Origin: Streptomyces purpureus
GTDB lineage: Bacteria; Actinomycetota; Actinomycetes; Streptomycetales; Streptomycetaceae
Assembly (NCBI RefSeq): GCF_014648195.1
Contig: NZ_BMQQ01000015.1
Location: forward strand, 31,362 to 95,361
Reading direction: 5' to 3'
DNA: 64,000 nucleotides
In this document: piece by piece, positions 1 to 7,607 of the stretch
Layout of the letters: each line of letters begins with the position of its first letter
Position numbering within the stretch: the stretch's first letter is position 1
The notes under the pieces: model-generated
Seen by the model: the letters and a program-made list of their open reading frames with translations, nothing else
What the model was told of the DNA's origin: nothing
Database searches by the model: none
Position numbers and translations under genes: made by a program

Positions 1-1
1 C

Positions 2-82
2 AACTCCCCGCACGCCTACCGCAACAAGGGCGCCGAGACCGTCGAGATGACCATGGCGGTCTCCATCCCGCCCGCCCGCTGA
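2..82 (+). CDS. C-terminal end of a cupin-type protein, probably a regulator (partial)
   Basis: Only the last 26 codons are present, and the gene starts outside the window. The readable tail contains SPHAYRNKGAETVEMTM, which resembles the last strands of a small cupin barrel as found at the C-terminus of XRE-cupin regulators (pattern H-x-Y-x-N-x-G). That assignment is inference from a very short piece. It could equally be the end of a stand-alone cupin. It runs towards the FAD-oxidoreductase gene on the other strand, with a hairpin between them. Confidence 0.5.
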   Translation, partial: NSPHAYRNKGAETVEMTMAVSIPPAR

Positions 83-106
83 GACGGGGCCGCCGGTCCG
101 CCTCGA

Positions 107-129
107 CGGCCTCGGGATCGCTGAGGCCG
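107..129. terminator. Hairpin between two converging genes
   Basis: CGGCCTC (107-113) pairs perfectly with GAGGCCG (123-129) around a 9-base loop. It lies in the 79-base gap between a plus-strand gene end and a minus-strand gene end, so it can serve both. There is no U-tract, which is usual for streptomycete terminators. Confidence 0.45.
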
Positions 130-161
130 CCGGGGACGCGGGCGCGGGGCGGACCCGCTGG

Positions 162-1631
162 CTAAGGCCGGTCGGCCGCCGCGCCCACCACGGTCGTCAG
201 CTCCCGCTCGGTGAGCGGCGGGGTGTCCAGCGGCGGCCTTCTCGGGCCGCGCAGCACCCCGAGGACGATGTCCGGCCTCACGAGTGAAGTGACGGGCGCG
301 GACAGGGTGATGACGTCGAAGAACGCCTTGGTGATCCGAGGGCGGCCGGTGGCCGTGAGCAGCAGCCGGTCCACGTAACGGCGCAGCGCCTTGGCGGCGA
401 GCCCGGGCTGCTTGCCGACGGCGCCCGGGTACAGGATGTCCTGCCCGGTGGCCAGGTCCCAGGCCGTGGCGACCGGCCGCGCCACCGCGCGCTGGACGCG
501 CTGCGCAAGGCCGGGGGCCGCCAGGCCGTGGACCGAGACGTTCTCCCGCAACGCCACCGCGCCCTGCGCGGCCACCGAAAGGCCGTGACCGTACACGGGG
601 TTGTACGTGGCGACGGCGTCGCCGAGCGCCACGAACCCCTCCGGCCACTCCCGTACCTTCTCGAAGAACCGGCGGCGGTTGACCGTGCTGCGGGAGACCG
701 CCACATCCGTCAACGGCTCGGCGTGCGCGATGAGTTCACCGACCACCGGATGGCGGACGGACCGGGCGAAGGCCTCGAACTCGTCGGCGGCGCTGCTGGG
801 CTGGCCGCCCCGGGTCCCCGACAGCGTGACCTGCCAGCGGCGCCCCTCGATCGGCACGATCGTGGTCGTCCGCCCCGGCCGCGGCTCCCGGGCGTCCGAC
901 TGCACGTTGACCACGGGGTAGTCCTCGGCGCCCTCGGGGGCACGGAAGATCCGGCTCGCGTACACGAGCCCCGAGTCGACCTCCTCCTCGTGCACCTGAG
1001 GCACGCCGAGCGAGGCGAGCCAGGCCGGAGCCCGCGACCCCCGGCCCGAGGCGTCCACCACGAGATCCGCCTCCAGGACCCGCTCCGCCCCCTCCGCGTC
1101 GCGGACCCGTACGCCGGTGACGCGCGTGGAGCCGCCTTCCAGGCCGAGCAGTTCGGTGCGCTCCAGGACGTTCACGCCGGGCAGCGCCACGACCTCCTCG
1201 CGGACCACCCAGTCCAGCAGGTCGCGACTACAGGCGATCATGAACTGCATCTCGGACCAGCGCCGGATCCAGCCCTGCGCCTGCATCGACACCAGGCCGG
1301 TCGGCAGCGGGACGCGGCGCGCTCCGGCGGCCAGCCAGCGGTCGGTCACCCCGGGCAGCAGGTCCTCGACGGCCCGGGCCCCGCCCGACCACAGGACGTG
1401 GACGTGCCGGGCCTGCGGGAGCCCCTTGCGCGGCTCCGGTTCCGCGGGGAGTACATCACGCTCGACGACGGTGATCGCGTCGGCGCGGTCGCGCAGCGCC
1501 GCGGCGGCCAGCATCCCCGCCATCCCGCCGCCGATGACGACGGCGCGCCGCAGGTCCGCTCCGTGGCGGGGTGTCGCCCGGTGCGGTTGGCGCGTCTCGT
1601 GCGTCTCGTGCGCTCTATCGGGTTCGCTCAT
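162..1631 (-). CDS. FAD-dependent monooxygenase/oxidoreductase
   Basis: A 489-residue flavoprotein of the p-hydroxybenzoate hydroxylase/squalene-epoxidase-like fold. A Rossmann FAD motif, VIGGGMAGMLAA followed by VVERD, lies near residue 31. The second FAD-binding motif, ALGDAVATYNPVYGHG, lies in the C-terminal third. There is no signal peptide. I chose the ATG at 1631 because AGGAG lies about 8 bases upstream. An in-frame start at 1679 would add 16 residues. With 1631 the gene overlaps the end of the upstream membrane-protein gene by 17 bases, so it is the last gene of the XRE/ImmA/membrane/FAD operon. The substrate is unknown. Its place behind a sensor-type metallopeptidase and a membrane protein suggests modification of a small signal or toxic compound, but that is inference. 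Confidence 0.85.
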   Translation of the reverse strand: MSEPDRAHETHETRQPHRATPRHGADLRRAVVIGGGMAGMLAAAALRDRADAITVVERDVLPAEPEPRKGLPQARHVHVLWSGGARAVEDLLPGVTDRWLAAGARRVPLPTGLVSMQAQGWIRRWSEMQFMIACSRDLLDWVVREEVVALPGVNVLERTELLGLEGGSTRVTGVRVRDAEGAERVLEADLVVDASGRGSRAPAWLASLGVPQVHEEEVDSGLVYASRIFRAPEGAEDYPVVNVQSDAREPRPGRTTTIVPIEGRRWQVTLSGTRGGQPSSAADEFEAFARSVRHPVVGELIAHAEPLTDVAVSRSTVNRRRFFEKVREWPEGFVALGDAVATYNPVYGHGLSVAAQGAVALRENVSVHGLAAPGLAQRVQRAVARPVATAWDLATGQDILYPGAVGKQPGLAAKALRRYVDRLLLTATGRPRITKAFFDVITLSAPVTSLVRPDIVLGVLRGPRRPPLDTPPLTERELTTVVGAAADRP

Positions 1632-2820
1632 GGAATTGGCTCTCCTGCCTGGCCGCGCGCCCTCGGGCTGCCGCGACAACGGGTGACTGACGCATGGCGA
1701 GGGACATCCGCACCAGATCCCGTGGGCCCTCGGACGGCTCGAACGCGGACGCCGATCCCTCGGCCGAGCATATGATCTTGCCTTCGGGGTCCGCCGCCCG
1801 GGCCCGTACCGCTGCCGTCACCATCGCCGCGTCCGCCTCCGCCTGTGCCTGCGCCGGATCGGATCCGGCCCGTAGCGCGGCCTCGTAGGCGTCGTCACGT
1901 ACCCGCGCGTCGAAGTACGGGTAGAGGATGAGCATCCCGTCGTGGATGTCGGACTCCCGCTGGGTGACCCGAAGTTCACCCGACGACCACCAGAACAGCC
2001 GCACTCCGCGCGCGTGCGGCGGCGCGACCGACGCCAACTCGCCCCACAGCGGCTCCAGACGGCGGTAGGTCACCCGGGCGGACCACGCGTCCGCCATCCG
2101 CTGGCAGGCCAGCGGCAGACAGAACCCCACCGCGCTGACCTGCGCCCCGGCCGAGGCGAGGACCGGAGCGACGGAGCTGCTCAGCTCGTCCCAGTCGTGG
2201 CCGGCCCAACGGGCGAACACCGCGGAGAACTTGGTCACCAGATAGGCGATGTTGAACAGGTAGCCGATCACGATGATCACCAGCCCGGTCCGCAGCCAGC
2301 CACGGACCCGCAGCGACCACCGCCAGCACAGGATCGTCATCGCGAACCCCGCCACCGTCAGCGCCGCGAGGTAGAGCAGGATCATCTCGCGGATGTACGG
2401 CGTGGAGCAGTAGTACGTGTCGAGGTCCCGCAGCCGCTCCACGGGCGCGTCCCCGAGGGCGAACAGCACCCACAGCGCCACGATCACCACGCTGTACCCG
2501 GCGATCCAGCGGCGCGAGATCCGCCGGGTCACCTCCGGCGGGCCGCCACGCCAGTTGACGATCAGCACCAGACAGGACGCGGAGAACGCGCTCAGCAGCG
2601 CGTACACCAGCGGCGCCGAGAAGTTGGGGATTCCCGTCAGCCGGTTGACCTCATGGATCGTGGGCGGCGCGGCGAAGAAGAACACCATCCCGGCGAGCGC
2701 CAGCAGCGCGCACACCGACCGCAGCAGCGGATCGCGCCAGGCGCGGGTCAGCGCGGGCAGCTTGAATCCGAGCGCGATCGCCATGACGGCGGCCGGGGCG
2801 TAGTAGACCGTTCCGTTCAT
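1615..2820 (-). CDS. MAB_1171c-family multi-pass membrane protein
   Basis: A 401-residue protein. The first 240 residues hold about seven hydrophobic segments (for example AAVMAIALGFKLPAL and LLALAGMVFFFA). A soluble C-terminal half of about 160 residues carries the Glu/Asp-rich stretch that starts RESDIHDGM. This matches my memory of the family annotated as MAB_1171c putative transporter (DUF6545), common in actinobacteria beside XRE and ImmA-like genes. No transport substrate is known. The start at 2820 is 3 bases after the ImmA stop, and the end overlaps the FAD gene, so the two are probably translationally coupled. The hybrid architecture could equally be a membrane sensor. Confidence 0.8.
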   Translation of the reverse strand: MNGTVYYAPAAVMAIALGFKLPALTRAWRDPLLRSVCALLALAGMVFFFAAPPTIHEVNRLTGIPNFSAPLVYALLSAFSASCLVLIVNWRGGPPEVTRRISRRWIAGYSVVIVALWVLFALGDAPVERLRDLDTYYCSTPYIREMILLYLAALTVAGFAMTILCWRWSLRVRGWLRTGLVIIVIGYLFNIAYLVTKFSAVFARWAGHDWDELSSSVAPVLASAGAQVSAVGFCLPLACQRMADAWSARVTYRRLEPLWGELASVAPPHARGVRLFWWSSGELRVTQRESDIHDGMLILYPYFDARVRDDAYEAALRAGSDPAQAQAEADAAMVTAAVRARAADPEGKIICSAEGSASAFEPSEGPRDLVRMSLAMRQSPVVAAARGRAARQESQFHERTR

Positions 2821-2823
2821 CCC

Positions 2824-3390
2824 TCAGCCCCGGGGCCCTCGATATCCCAGGGAGGCCTCGATCCGGCCGGCCAGTCCGTTCTCCCGCGCGGGGCCGCGCA
2901 GCGTCGACCCGGTCAGCCAGGCACGGCACTTGCTCGCCAGCATCAGCCCGAAGCTCTCCGCCTCGTTCTCCTCCGCCTGGTCGAACTGGGTACGCGCCGC
3001 GACCTGCCGTACCGCCGCGGTGAGATCGGCGTCGTCCGAGAGGACCCGGGAGGCGACCGCCGCTCCGTCGACGTGGTGACTGCAGTGACCCGCATTCATG
3101 TGCCATAACTCATGGCCCAGGATGACGAGTTGGTGGTCGGGGGCGGTGCGCTCCTCGATCACCACGAGGTCCTGGTCGGCCATGTCGAGCCACAGCCCGC
3201 TGGCGGTCGCCGGCGGGAAGCAGGCCATGCGGTACTGGACCGGACGGCCCCGGCGCCTGCTCATGCCGTCGCACAGCGCCTGGTAGAGATCGGCCGGCGC
3301 GGCCGGCGCCGGAAGAGTGAGTCCCGCGACCAGTTCGTCGCGCAGCCGCCGCATTTCCTTGCCCCTGCCCACAGTTCTCCCCCGGCTCAC
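2824..3390 (-). CDS. ImmA/IrrE-type metallopeptidase
   Basis: A 188-residue protein with a zinc-peptidase motif GHELWHMNAGHC near residue 93 (HExxH). It is preceded by the LVVIEERTAPDHQLVIL strand/helix that is typical of ImmA/IrrE domains. Family members cleave or sense partner HTH regulators, for example ImmA on ImmR and IrrE on DdrO. The upstream gene here encodes exactly such a regulator. I chose GTG at 3390 because it makes a GTGA overlap with the regulator's stop. An ATG further inside (MRRLRDEL) is possible, and the longest frame starts at 3432. Databases often call this gene a toxin component, but the motif supports a regulatory protease. Confidence 0.8.
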   Translation of the reverse strand: MSRGRTVGRGKEMRRLRDELVAGLTLPAPAAPADLYQALCDGMSRRRGRPVQYRMACFPPATASGLWLDMADQDLVVIEERTAPDHQLVILGHELWHMNAGHCSHHVDGAAVASRVLSDDADLTAAVRQVAARTQFDQAEENEAESFGLMLASKCRAWLTGSTLRGPARENGLAGRIEASLGYRGPRG

Positions 3391-4067
3391 GACTCGGGCC
3401 GCTTGACGCTCTCCAGGAGCATGTCCAGCCACTCCGTCACCTTGTCCCGGTGCTGGTCGGTGGGCAGTTGCGCGGCCCGCCAGGCGATGCCGCGCACGCC
3501 GTGGTCCTGCAGCAGCCGCTCCAGCCGGTCCGTCTCGCGGCCGGTCCCGTCGGGCAGCGCCGGGGCCTTCGCGCGGTCGAGTTCGGTGAGCCGCTGGAGG
3601 AGTTCCTGCTCGGTCCGCTGGAGGGCGCCCGCCAGCGCCTCGGGATCCTCGGCCGTCAGGAAGCCGGCATGGACGCGGAAGAAGCGCTGGATGGCGTCGC
3701 AGTGCTCCATGGTGGGGCGCCGGTCACCGTTGATGAGGGCCCCGGCCTGCTGCCGCGACATGCCCGCGCCGTCGGCTATCTCCTGCTGGGTGTAGCGGCG
3801 GCCGTTGGGCTTGAGCCGGGTGCGGCGCAGCAGGTCGAAGCGTTGCAGGAAGCGGGTCTGAAGGTCCGGCTCCCCGGCCGGCCGGCCCGCCAGCAGCGCC
3901 CGTACGACGTCCGCGGGCACGCCCGACGCCTCGGAGAGGCGGGCGATGTCGAAGACCTCGGCCGAGGGGACGGAGAGTTTGCCGGCCAGTTCGGTGACAC
4001 GGGCGACGGTCGCGGCGAGGCGGTCCGTCGCGGTCGGGGCCGACACCGGGAAGCCGTCCGTCACCAC
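3387..4067 (-). CDS. XRE-family HTH regulator of the ImmA operon
   Basis: A 226-residue DNA-binding protein. The helix-turn-helix lies around residues 95-125 (TQQEIADGAGMSRQQAG, then GDRRPT). A 95-residue N-terminal extension carries a second, weaker helical repeat (IARLSEASGVPADVVR), so it may bind as a two-headed repressor. The GTG start at 4067 follows GAGGAGAG. It is the first gene of the four-gene operon and faces a divergent sensor gene across a long dyad (4139-4197), which is its probable operator. By analogy with ImmR/ImmA, the downstream peptidase would inactivate it. That is inference. Confidence 0.85.
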   Translation of the reverse strand: MVTDGFPVSAPTATDRLAATVARVTELAGKLSVPSAEVFDIARLSEASGVPADVVRALLAGRPAGEPDLQTRFLQRFDLLRRTRLKPNGRRYTQQEIADGAGMSRQQAGALINGDRRPTMEHCDAIQRFFRVHAGFLTAEDPEALAGALQRTEQELLQRLTELDRAKAPALPDGTGRETDRLERLLQDHGVRGIAWRAAQLPTDQHRDKVTEWLDMLLESVKRPES

Positions 4068-4138
4068 TAGCTCTCCTCGTGTCCTGCGCAGCGGGCTCTC
4101 CGGAGGCTAACGCCCGACAGCGGCTACCGGCCAGACCT

Positions 4139-4197
4139 TGCCACAGCTGTGGCATTTTCCGCCGTTCATTGAGCGGTGAACGGCTGGAAATGCCACA
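4139..4197. promoter_or_regulatory. Long dyad operator region between divergent genes
   Basis: Two nested symmetries share the half-site TGCCACA. A perfect 16-base palindrome TGCCACAGCTGTGGCA lies at 4139-4154. A larger dyad has 21-base arms at 4148-4168 and 4177-4197, with about 18 of 21 positions matching and an 8-base centre. In all, the half-site TGCCACA/TGTGGCA occurs three times. The block lies 72-130 bases upstream of the XRE gene and 120-180 bases upstream of the divergent MmyB-type gene. Confidence 0.7.
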
Positions 4198-4317
4198 ATA
4201 GTTGACGCGCTTGCAGTGCGCGTAGCACCATCGCCACGCGGTGTGAGCGTGGCGAAAGCGTGCCACCGCGAGGCCGTCGAAGCACGAAGGAAGAGGGTCG
4301 GGAAGGGTGACATCTGC

Positions 4318-5067
4318 ATGACGCGAGATGCGGCGGCCGGACGTCCGGCCCGCACCCGGCCGGCTCATCTGACGCTGGCCACGGGGCACGGCTCCGGACA
4401 CCGGAGCGACCGCGCACGGGACGCCAGGAACCCACGCGACGACGAATACCTCCGCGACTACGGCGCCTTGATGGACACCGTCACCCATCCGTCGGTCCTC
4501 TTCGACCACCGATGGGACGTTGTCCTCACCAACCCCGCCTATGACGCCCTCTTCCGTGCCATCGGCCCGCACCCCACCGCCATGCCCGGCGACAACGTCC
4601 TGCGCTTCGTCCTCTTCCACCCCGACGCCGACACCGTCCTGCCCGAGCGCGAGACCTCCTGGTGCCTGCCAATGCTGGCGCAGTTCGCCACCCAGGTCGA
4701 GACCCATGGGCAGGACCGCGGCCTGCAGGCCATCCGGCGCGACATCGCCGACGACCCGATCATGGACGCCGCCTACCAGCAGGGCCTGCCGCACTGGATC
4801 GAGGCCGTGGGCCCGGAGACCGTCTCCCGGGACGGGGCCGTACGACCGCTGCGCCACCCCGACCCGCGCTGGGGCCGCACGCACTGCCGGGTCGTCGACG
4901 AGACCTCGCACACCCTGCGTGACATGGGCTACACCCGGATGACGCTGGTACTGCGCCGCTCGGGCGCGGGCGCCACCGCCGACGGCGACCGGCACCACGA
5001 CCGGCGGCCCGACCGGCGGTCCGGGGGAGCGACGGTCACCCAGCTGCGGGCCGCTCCGTACCGGTAA
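4318..5067 (+). CDS. MmyB-type ligand-binding domain protein without an HTH
   Basis: A 249-residue protein. Residues from about 45 to 220 match the MmyB-like (PAS-related) ligand-binding domain usually fused to an XRE HTH: FDHRWDVVLTNPAYDALF, GDNVLRFVLFHPDA, then a helical region and the closing RVVDETSHTLRDMGY strand pair. Here the N-terminus is a short disordered Arg/Ala-rich stretch with no HTH. I chose ATG 4318 for its GGAAGGG ribosome site. An in-frame start at 4216 adds 34 residues, also with no HTH. It is divergent from the XRE/ImmA operon. It may sense a fatty-acid-like ligand and act through the XRE protein, which is inference. Confidence 0.75.
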   Translation: MTRDAAAGRPARTRPAHLTLATGHGSGHRSDRARDARNPRDDEYLRDYGALMDTVTHPSVLFDHRWDVVLTNPAYDALFRAIGPHPTAMPGDNVLRFVLFHPDADTVLPERETSWCLPMLAQFATQVETHGQDRGLQAIRRDIADDPIMDAAYQQGLPHWIEAVGPETVSRDGAVRPLRHPDPRWGRTHCRVVDETSHTLRDMGYTRMTLVLRRSGAGATADGDRHHDRRPDRRSGGATVTQLRAAPYR

Positions 5068-5111
5068 CCGGTCCGGAGCCGAGCCCTCCTGCCGCACCGC
5101 CCGCCCCGGTC

Positions 5112-5621
5112 TCAGCCGAGCCGGGGGATCTCGATCGCGGGGCAGCGGTCCATGACCATGTCGACACCGGCCTCACGCGTGCGTGCGTACGCCTCCTCGT
5201 CGATCACGTCCAGCTGGAACCAGACGGCCTTCGCGCCGATCGCGACGGCCTCGTCGGCGACGGCTCCGGCCAGGTGGCTGTTGACGAAGACGTCCACCAC
5301 GTCCACCGGGAAGGGGATGTCGGCGAGGGACACGTACCCCTGCTCGCCGTGGACCGTCTCCGCCTTCGGGTGCACCGGCACGATCCGCTTGCCGTAGCGC
5401 TGCAGCACCGCCGCCACGCCGTAGGCGGCGCGGGACCGGTTCGTGGAGAGGCCCACCACGGCCCAGGTGTCGCCGCCCCGGGTGAGGATCTTGCGGACGG
5501 TCTCGTCGGTGCTGGTCGTCATGGACGCCGCCACATCGCCGCTCACGTCCGCGGCACCGCTGCCCGCGCCCGCAGCAGTCCGCGCCGCCGTGTCCCTCGT
5601 CACGTCCTTCTCGGTGGCCAC
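5112..5621 (-). CDS. CoA-binding domain protein (YccU family)
   Basis: A 169-residue protein whose last 136 residues are a CoA-binding Rossmann domain: TWAVVGLSTNRSRAAYGVA, VPVHPKAETVHGEQGY, a hydrophobic VDVFVNSHL strand, AVWFQLDVIDEEAYA, and the closing DRCPAIEIPRL. This is the YccU fold also found in the N-terminal part of acetyl-CoA synthetase (ADP). I chose GTG 5621 because GGGAGG lies 6 bases upstream. An internal ATG at 5522 gives the usual family length and cannot be excluded. Ligand binding is predicted, and no enzymatic activity is known for the family. Confidence 0.8.
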   Translation of the reverse strand: MATEKDVTRDTAARTAAGAGSGAADVSGDVAASMTTSTDETVRKILTRGGDTWAVVGLSTNRSRAAYGVAAVLQRYGKRIVPVHPKAETVHGEQGYVSLADIPFPVDVVDVFVNSHLAGAVADEAVAIGAKAVWFQLDVIDEEAYARTREAGVDMVMDRCPAIEIPRLG

Positions 5622-5720
5622 GCCGTACCTCCCGCTGTTCGTCCGTCCGTTCGCCCATGCCAACGAACGCCCGCACCGGAGGATTCCCGCCCCGGCCGGC
5701 CGGCTGCGTAGGGTGGCGGG

Positions 5721-6347
5721 ATGCAGGAGCAGTACCGGACCATCGCCCGCGCGGGCGTGCACGAGAGCGAGATCAACCGATCCCGCTTCATCTGCGCGCT
5801 CGCGCCCGTCGCCACCGAACAGGAGGCGCAGGACTTCGTCGCCCGCGTGCGCAAGGAGCACCCGACGGCCACGCACAACTGCTACGCGTACGTCGTCGGA
5901 GCCGACGCCGCCGTGCAGAAGGCCAGCGACGACGGCGAGCCGGGCGGTACCGCGGGCGTCCCCATGCTCCAGATGCTGATGCGGCGAGAAGTCCGTTATG
6001 TCGCAGCTGTCGTCACCCGCTACTACGGCGGTGTCAAACTCGGCGCGGGCGGCCTCATCAGGGCCTACGGCGGAGTGGTCGGCGAAGCCCTCGACGCGCT
6101 CGGCACCCTCACCCGCCACCGCTACCGGCTCGCCACCGTCACCGTCGACCACCAGCGCGCCGGAAAGCTGGAGAACGACCTGCGGGCGACCGGCCGGTCC
6201 GTGCGCGAGGTCCGCTACGCGGACCGCGTGACCATCGAGATCGGTCTGCCCGACGCCGAGGTGGACGCCTTCCGGGCCTGGCTGGCGGATGCGACGGCCG
6301 GCACGGCCGGGCTCGAACTCGGCGGCGAGGCGTACGGAGATGCCTGA
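5721..6347 (+). CDS. IMPACT/YigZ-family protein
   Basis: A 208-residue protein with the UPF0029 (IMPACT) N-terminal domain signature NRSRFICALAPV, ATHNCYAYVVG, DDGEPGGTAGVPM and VVTRYYGGVKLGAGGLIRAY, followed by the ferredoxin-like DUF1949 C-terminal domain from about residue 140. The eukaryotic homologue restrains the GCN2 pathway. The bacterial role is unsettled but is linked to ribosome or translation stress. A -10 box TAGGGT at 5709-5714 lies only 6 bases before the ATG, so the mRNA is probably leaderless. The next gene, sbcD, starts 90 bases downstream. Confidence 0.92.
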   Translation: MQEQYRTIARAGVHESEINRSRFICALAPVATEQEAQDFVARVRKEHPTATHNCYAYVVGADAAVQKASDDGEPGGTAGVPMLQMLMRREVRYVAAVVTRYYGGVKLGAGGLIRAYGGVVGEALDALGTLTRHRYRLATVTVDHQRAGKLENDLRATGRSVREVRYADRVTIEIGLPDAEVDAFRAWLADATAGTAGLELGGEAYGDA

Positions 6348-6437
6348 GCGCCGGCGACGAGCCGCCCACGCGGCGGCGGGCGCGAAAAATGCCGAAGCCG
6401 CCCGGGATGTCACACCCCGCCACTACCCTCAGGGATC

Positions 6438-7607
6438 ATGAGATTCCTGCACACGTCGGACTGGCACCTGGGACGGTCGTTCCACCGGGTCGGCCTGCTC
6501 GACGCCCAGCGCGCGTTCCTCGACCACCTGGTGGCGACGGTGCGCGAGCGCGACGTGGACGCGGTGCTGGTGGCAGGAGACGTCTACGACCGGGCCGTGC
6601 CCCCGCTGCCCGCCGTGGAACTCTTCGACACGGCCCTGCACCGGCTCGCCGACGCCGGCGTACCGACCGTGATGATCTCCGGGAACCACGACTCCGCACG
6701 CCGGCTCGGCGTCGGCGCCCGGCTCATCGAGCGGGCCGGCATCCATCTGCGCACCGACCCCGCCGGAGCCGGCACCCCCGTCCTGCTGACCGACGCCCAC
6801 GGCGACGTGGCCTGCTACGGCCTGCCCTATCTGGAACCCACCCTCGTACGGGAGGAGTTCGGCGCCCCCAAGGCCGGACACGAGGCCGTCCTCGGCGCCG
6901 CCATGGACCGGGTCCGCGCCGACCTCGCCACCCGCGCGCCGGGCACCCGCTCCGTCGTCCTCGCCCACGCCTTCGTCGCCGGCGGCGAACCGAGCGACAG
7001 CGAACGCGACATCACCGTCGGCGGCGTCGCCGCCGTCCCGGCGGGCGTCTTCGACGGCGTCGACTACGTAGCCCTCGGGCATCTGCACGGCTGCCAGACC
7101 GTGAGCGAGCGCGTCCGCTACTCGGGCTCGCCCCTCGCCTACTCCTTCTCCGAGACCACCCACCGCAAGACCATGTGGCTCGTCGACCTCGACGCCGACG
7201 GGACGGTCACGGCGGAGCGGATCGACTGCCCCGTGCCCCGGCCGCTCGCCCGCATCCGCGGCCACCTCGCGGACCTCCTCGCCGACCCCGCCCTCTCCCG
7301 CCACGAGGACGCCTGGGTGGAGGCGACCCTCACCGACGCCGTACGGCCCGTCGAGCCCATGGCCCGGCTCACCGCCCGCTTCCCGCACACCCTCAGCCTC
7401 GTCTTCGAACCCGAGCGCACCACCGAGGACCCCGAGGCCTCCTACGCCCAGCGGCTGCGCGACCGCACCGACCAGCAGATCGCGGAGGACTTCGTGGCCC
7501 ACGTCCGGGGCGGGGCAGGCCCCGACGACGCCGAGCGGGCCGTGCTGCGGGCCGCCTTCGACGACGTACGGGTGGCCGCGGCCGAGCGCGAGGTGACGGC
7601 CGGATGA
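6438..7607 (+). CDS. sbcD: Exonuclease subunit SbcD
   Basis: A 389-residue Mre11-type calcineurin-fold nuclease. The metal ligands appear in order: HTSDWHLG (residues 4-11), VAGDVYDR (near 50), SGNHDS (near 80), an active-site His in VLAHAFVAG (near 180) and GHLHG (near 220). The rest is the capping domain, with the C-terminal DRTDQQIAEDFVAHVRGG tail of actinobacterial SbcD. It forms the SbcCD complex, which opens hairpins and processes DNA ends. It overlaps sbcC by ATGA, so the two are translationally coupled. AGGGATC precedes the ATG. Confidence 0.97.
   Translation: MRFLHTSDWHLGRSFHRVGLLDAQRAFLDHLVATVRERDVDAVLVAGDVYDRAVPPLPAVELFDTALHRLADAGVPTVMISGNHDSARRLGVGARLIERAGIHLRTDPAGAGTPVLLTDAHGDVACYGLPYLEPTLVREEFGAPKAGHEAVLGAAMDRVRADLATRAPGTRSVVLAHAFVAGGEPSDSERDITVGGVAAVPAGVFDGVDYVALGHLHGCQTVSERVRYSGSPLAYSFSETTHRKTMWLVDLDADGTVTAERIDCPVPRPLARIRGHLADLLADPALSRHEDAWVEATLTDAVRPVEPMARLTARFPHTLSLVFEPERTTEDPEASYAQRLRDRTDQQIAEDFVAHVRGGAGPDDAERAVLRAAFDDVRVAAAEREVTAG

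Noticed and set aside
5657..7603. A 650-codon open frame fused in front of sbcC
   Set aside because: It is the third-position GC artefact of this genome: it lies across the IMPACT and sbcD genes in another frame, reads as Arg/Pro-rich, and has no domain. The real sbcC start overlaps the sbcD stop.
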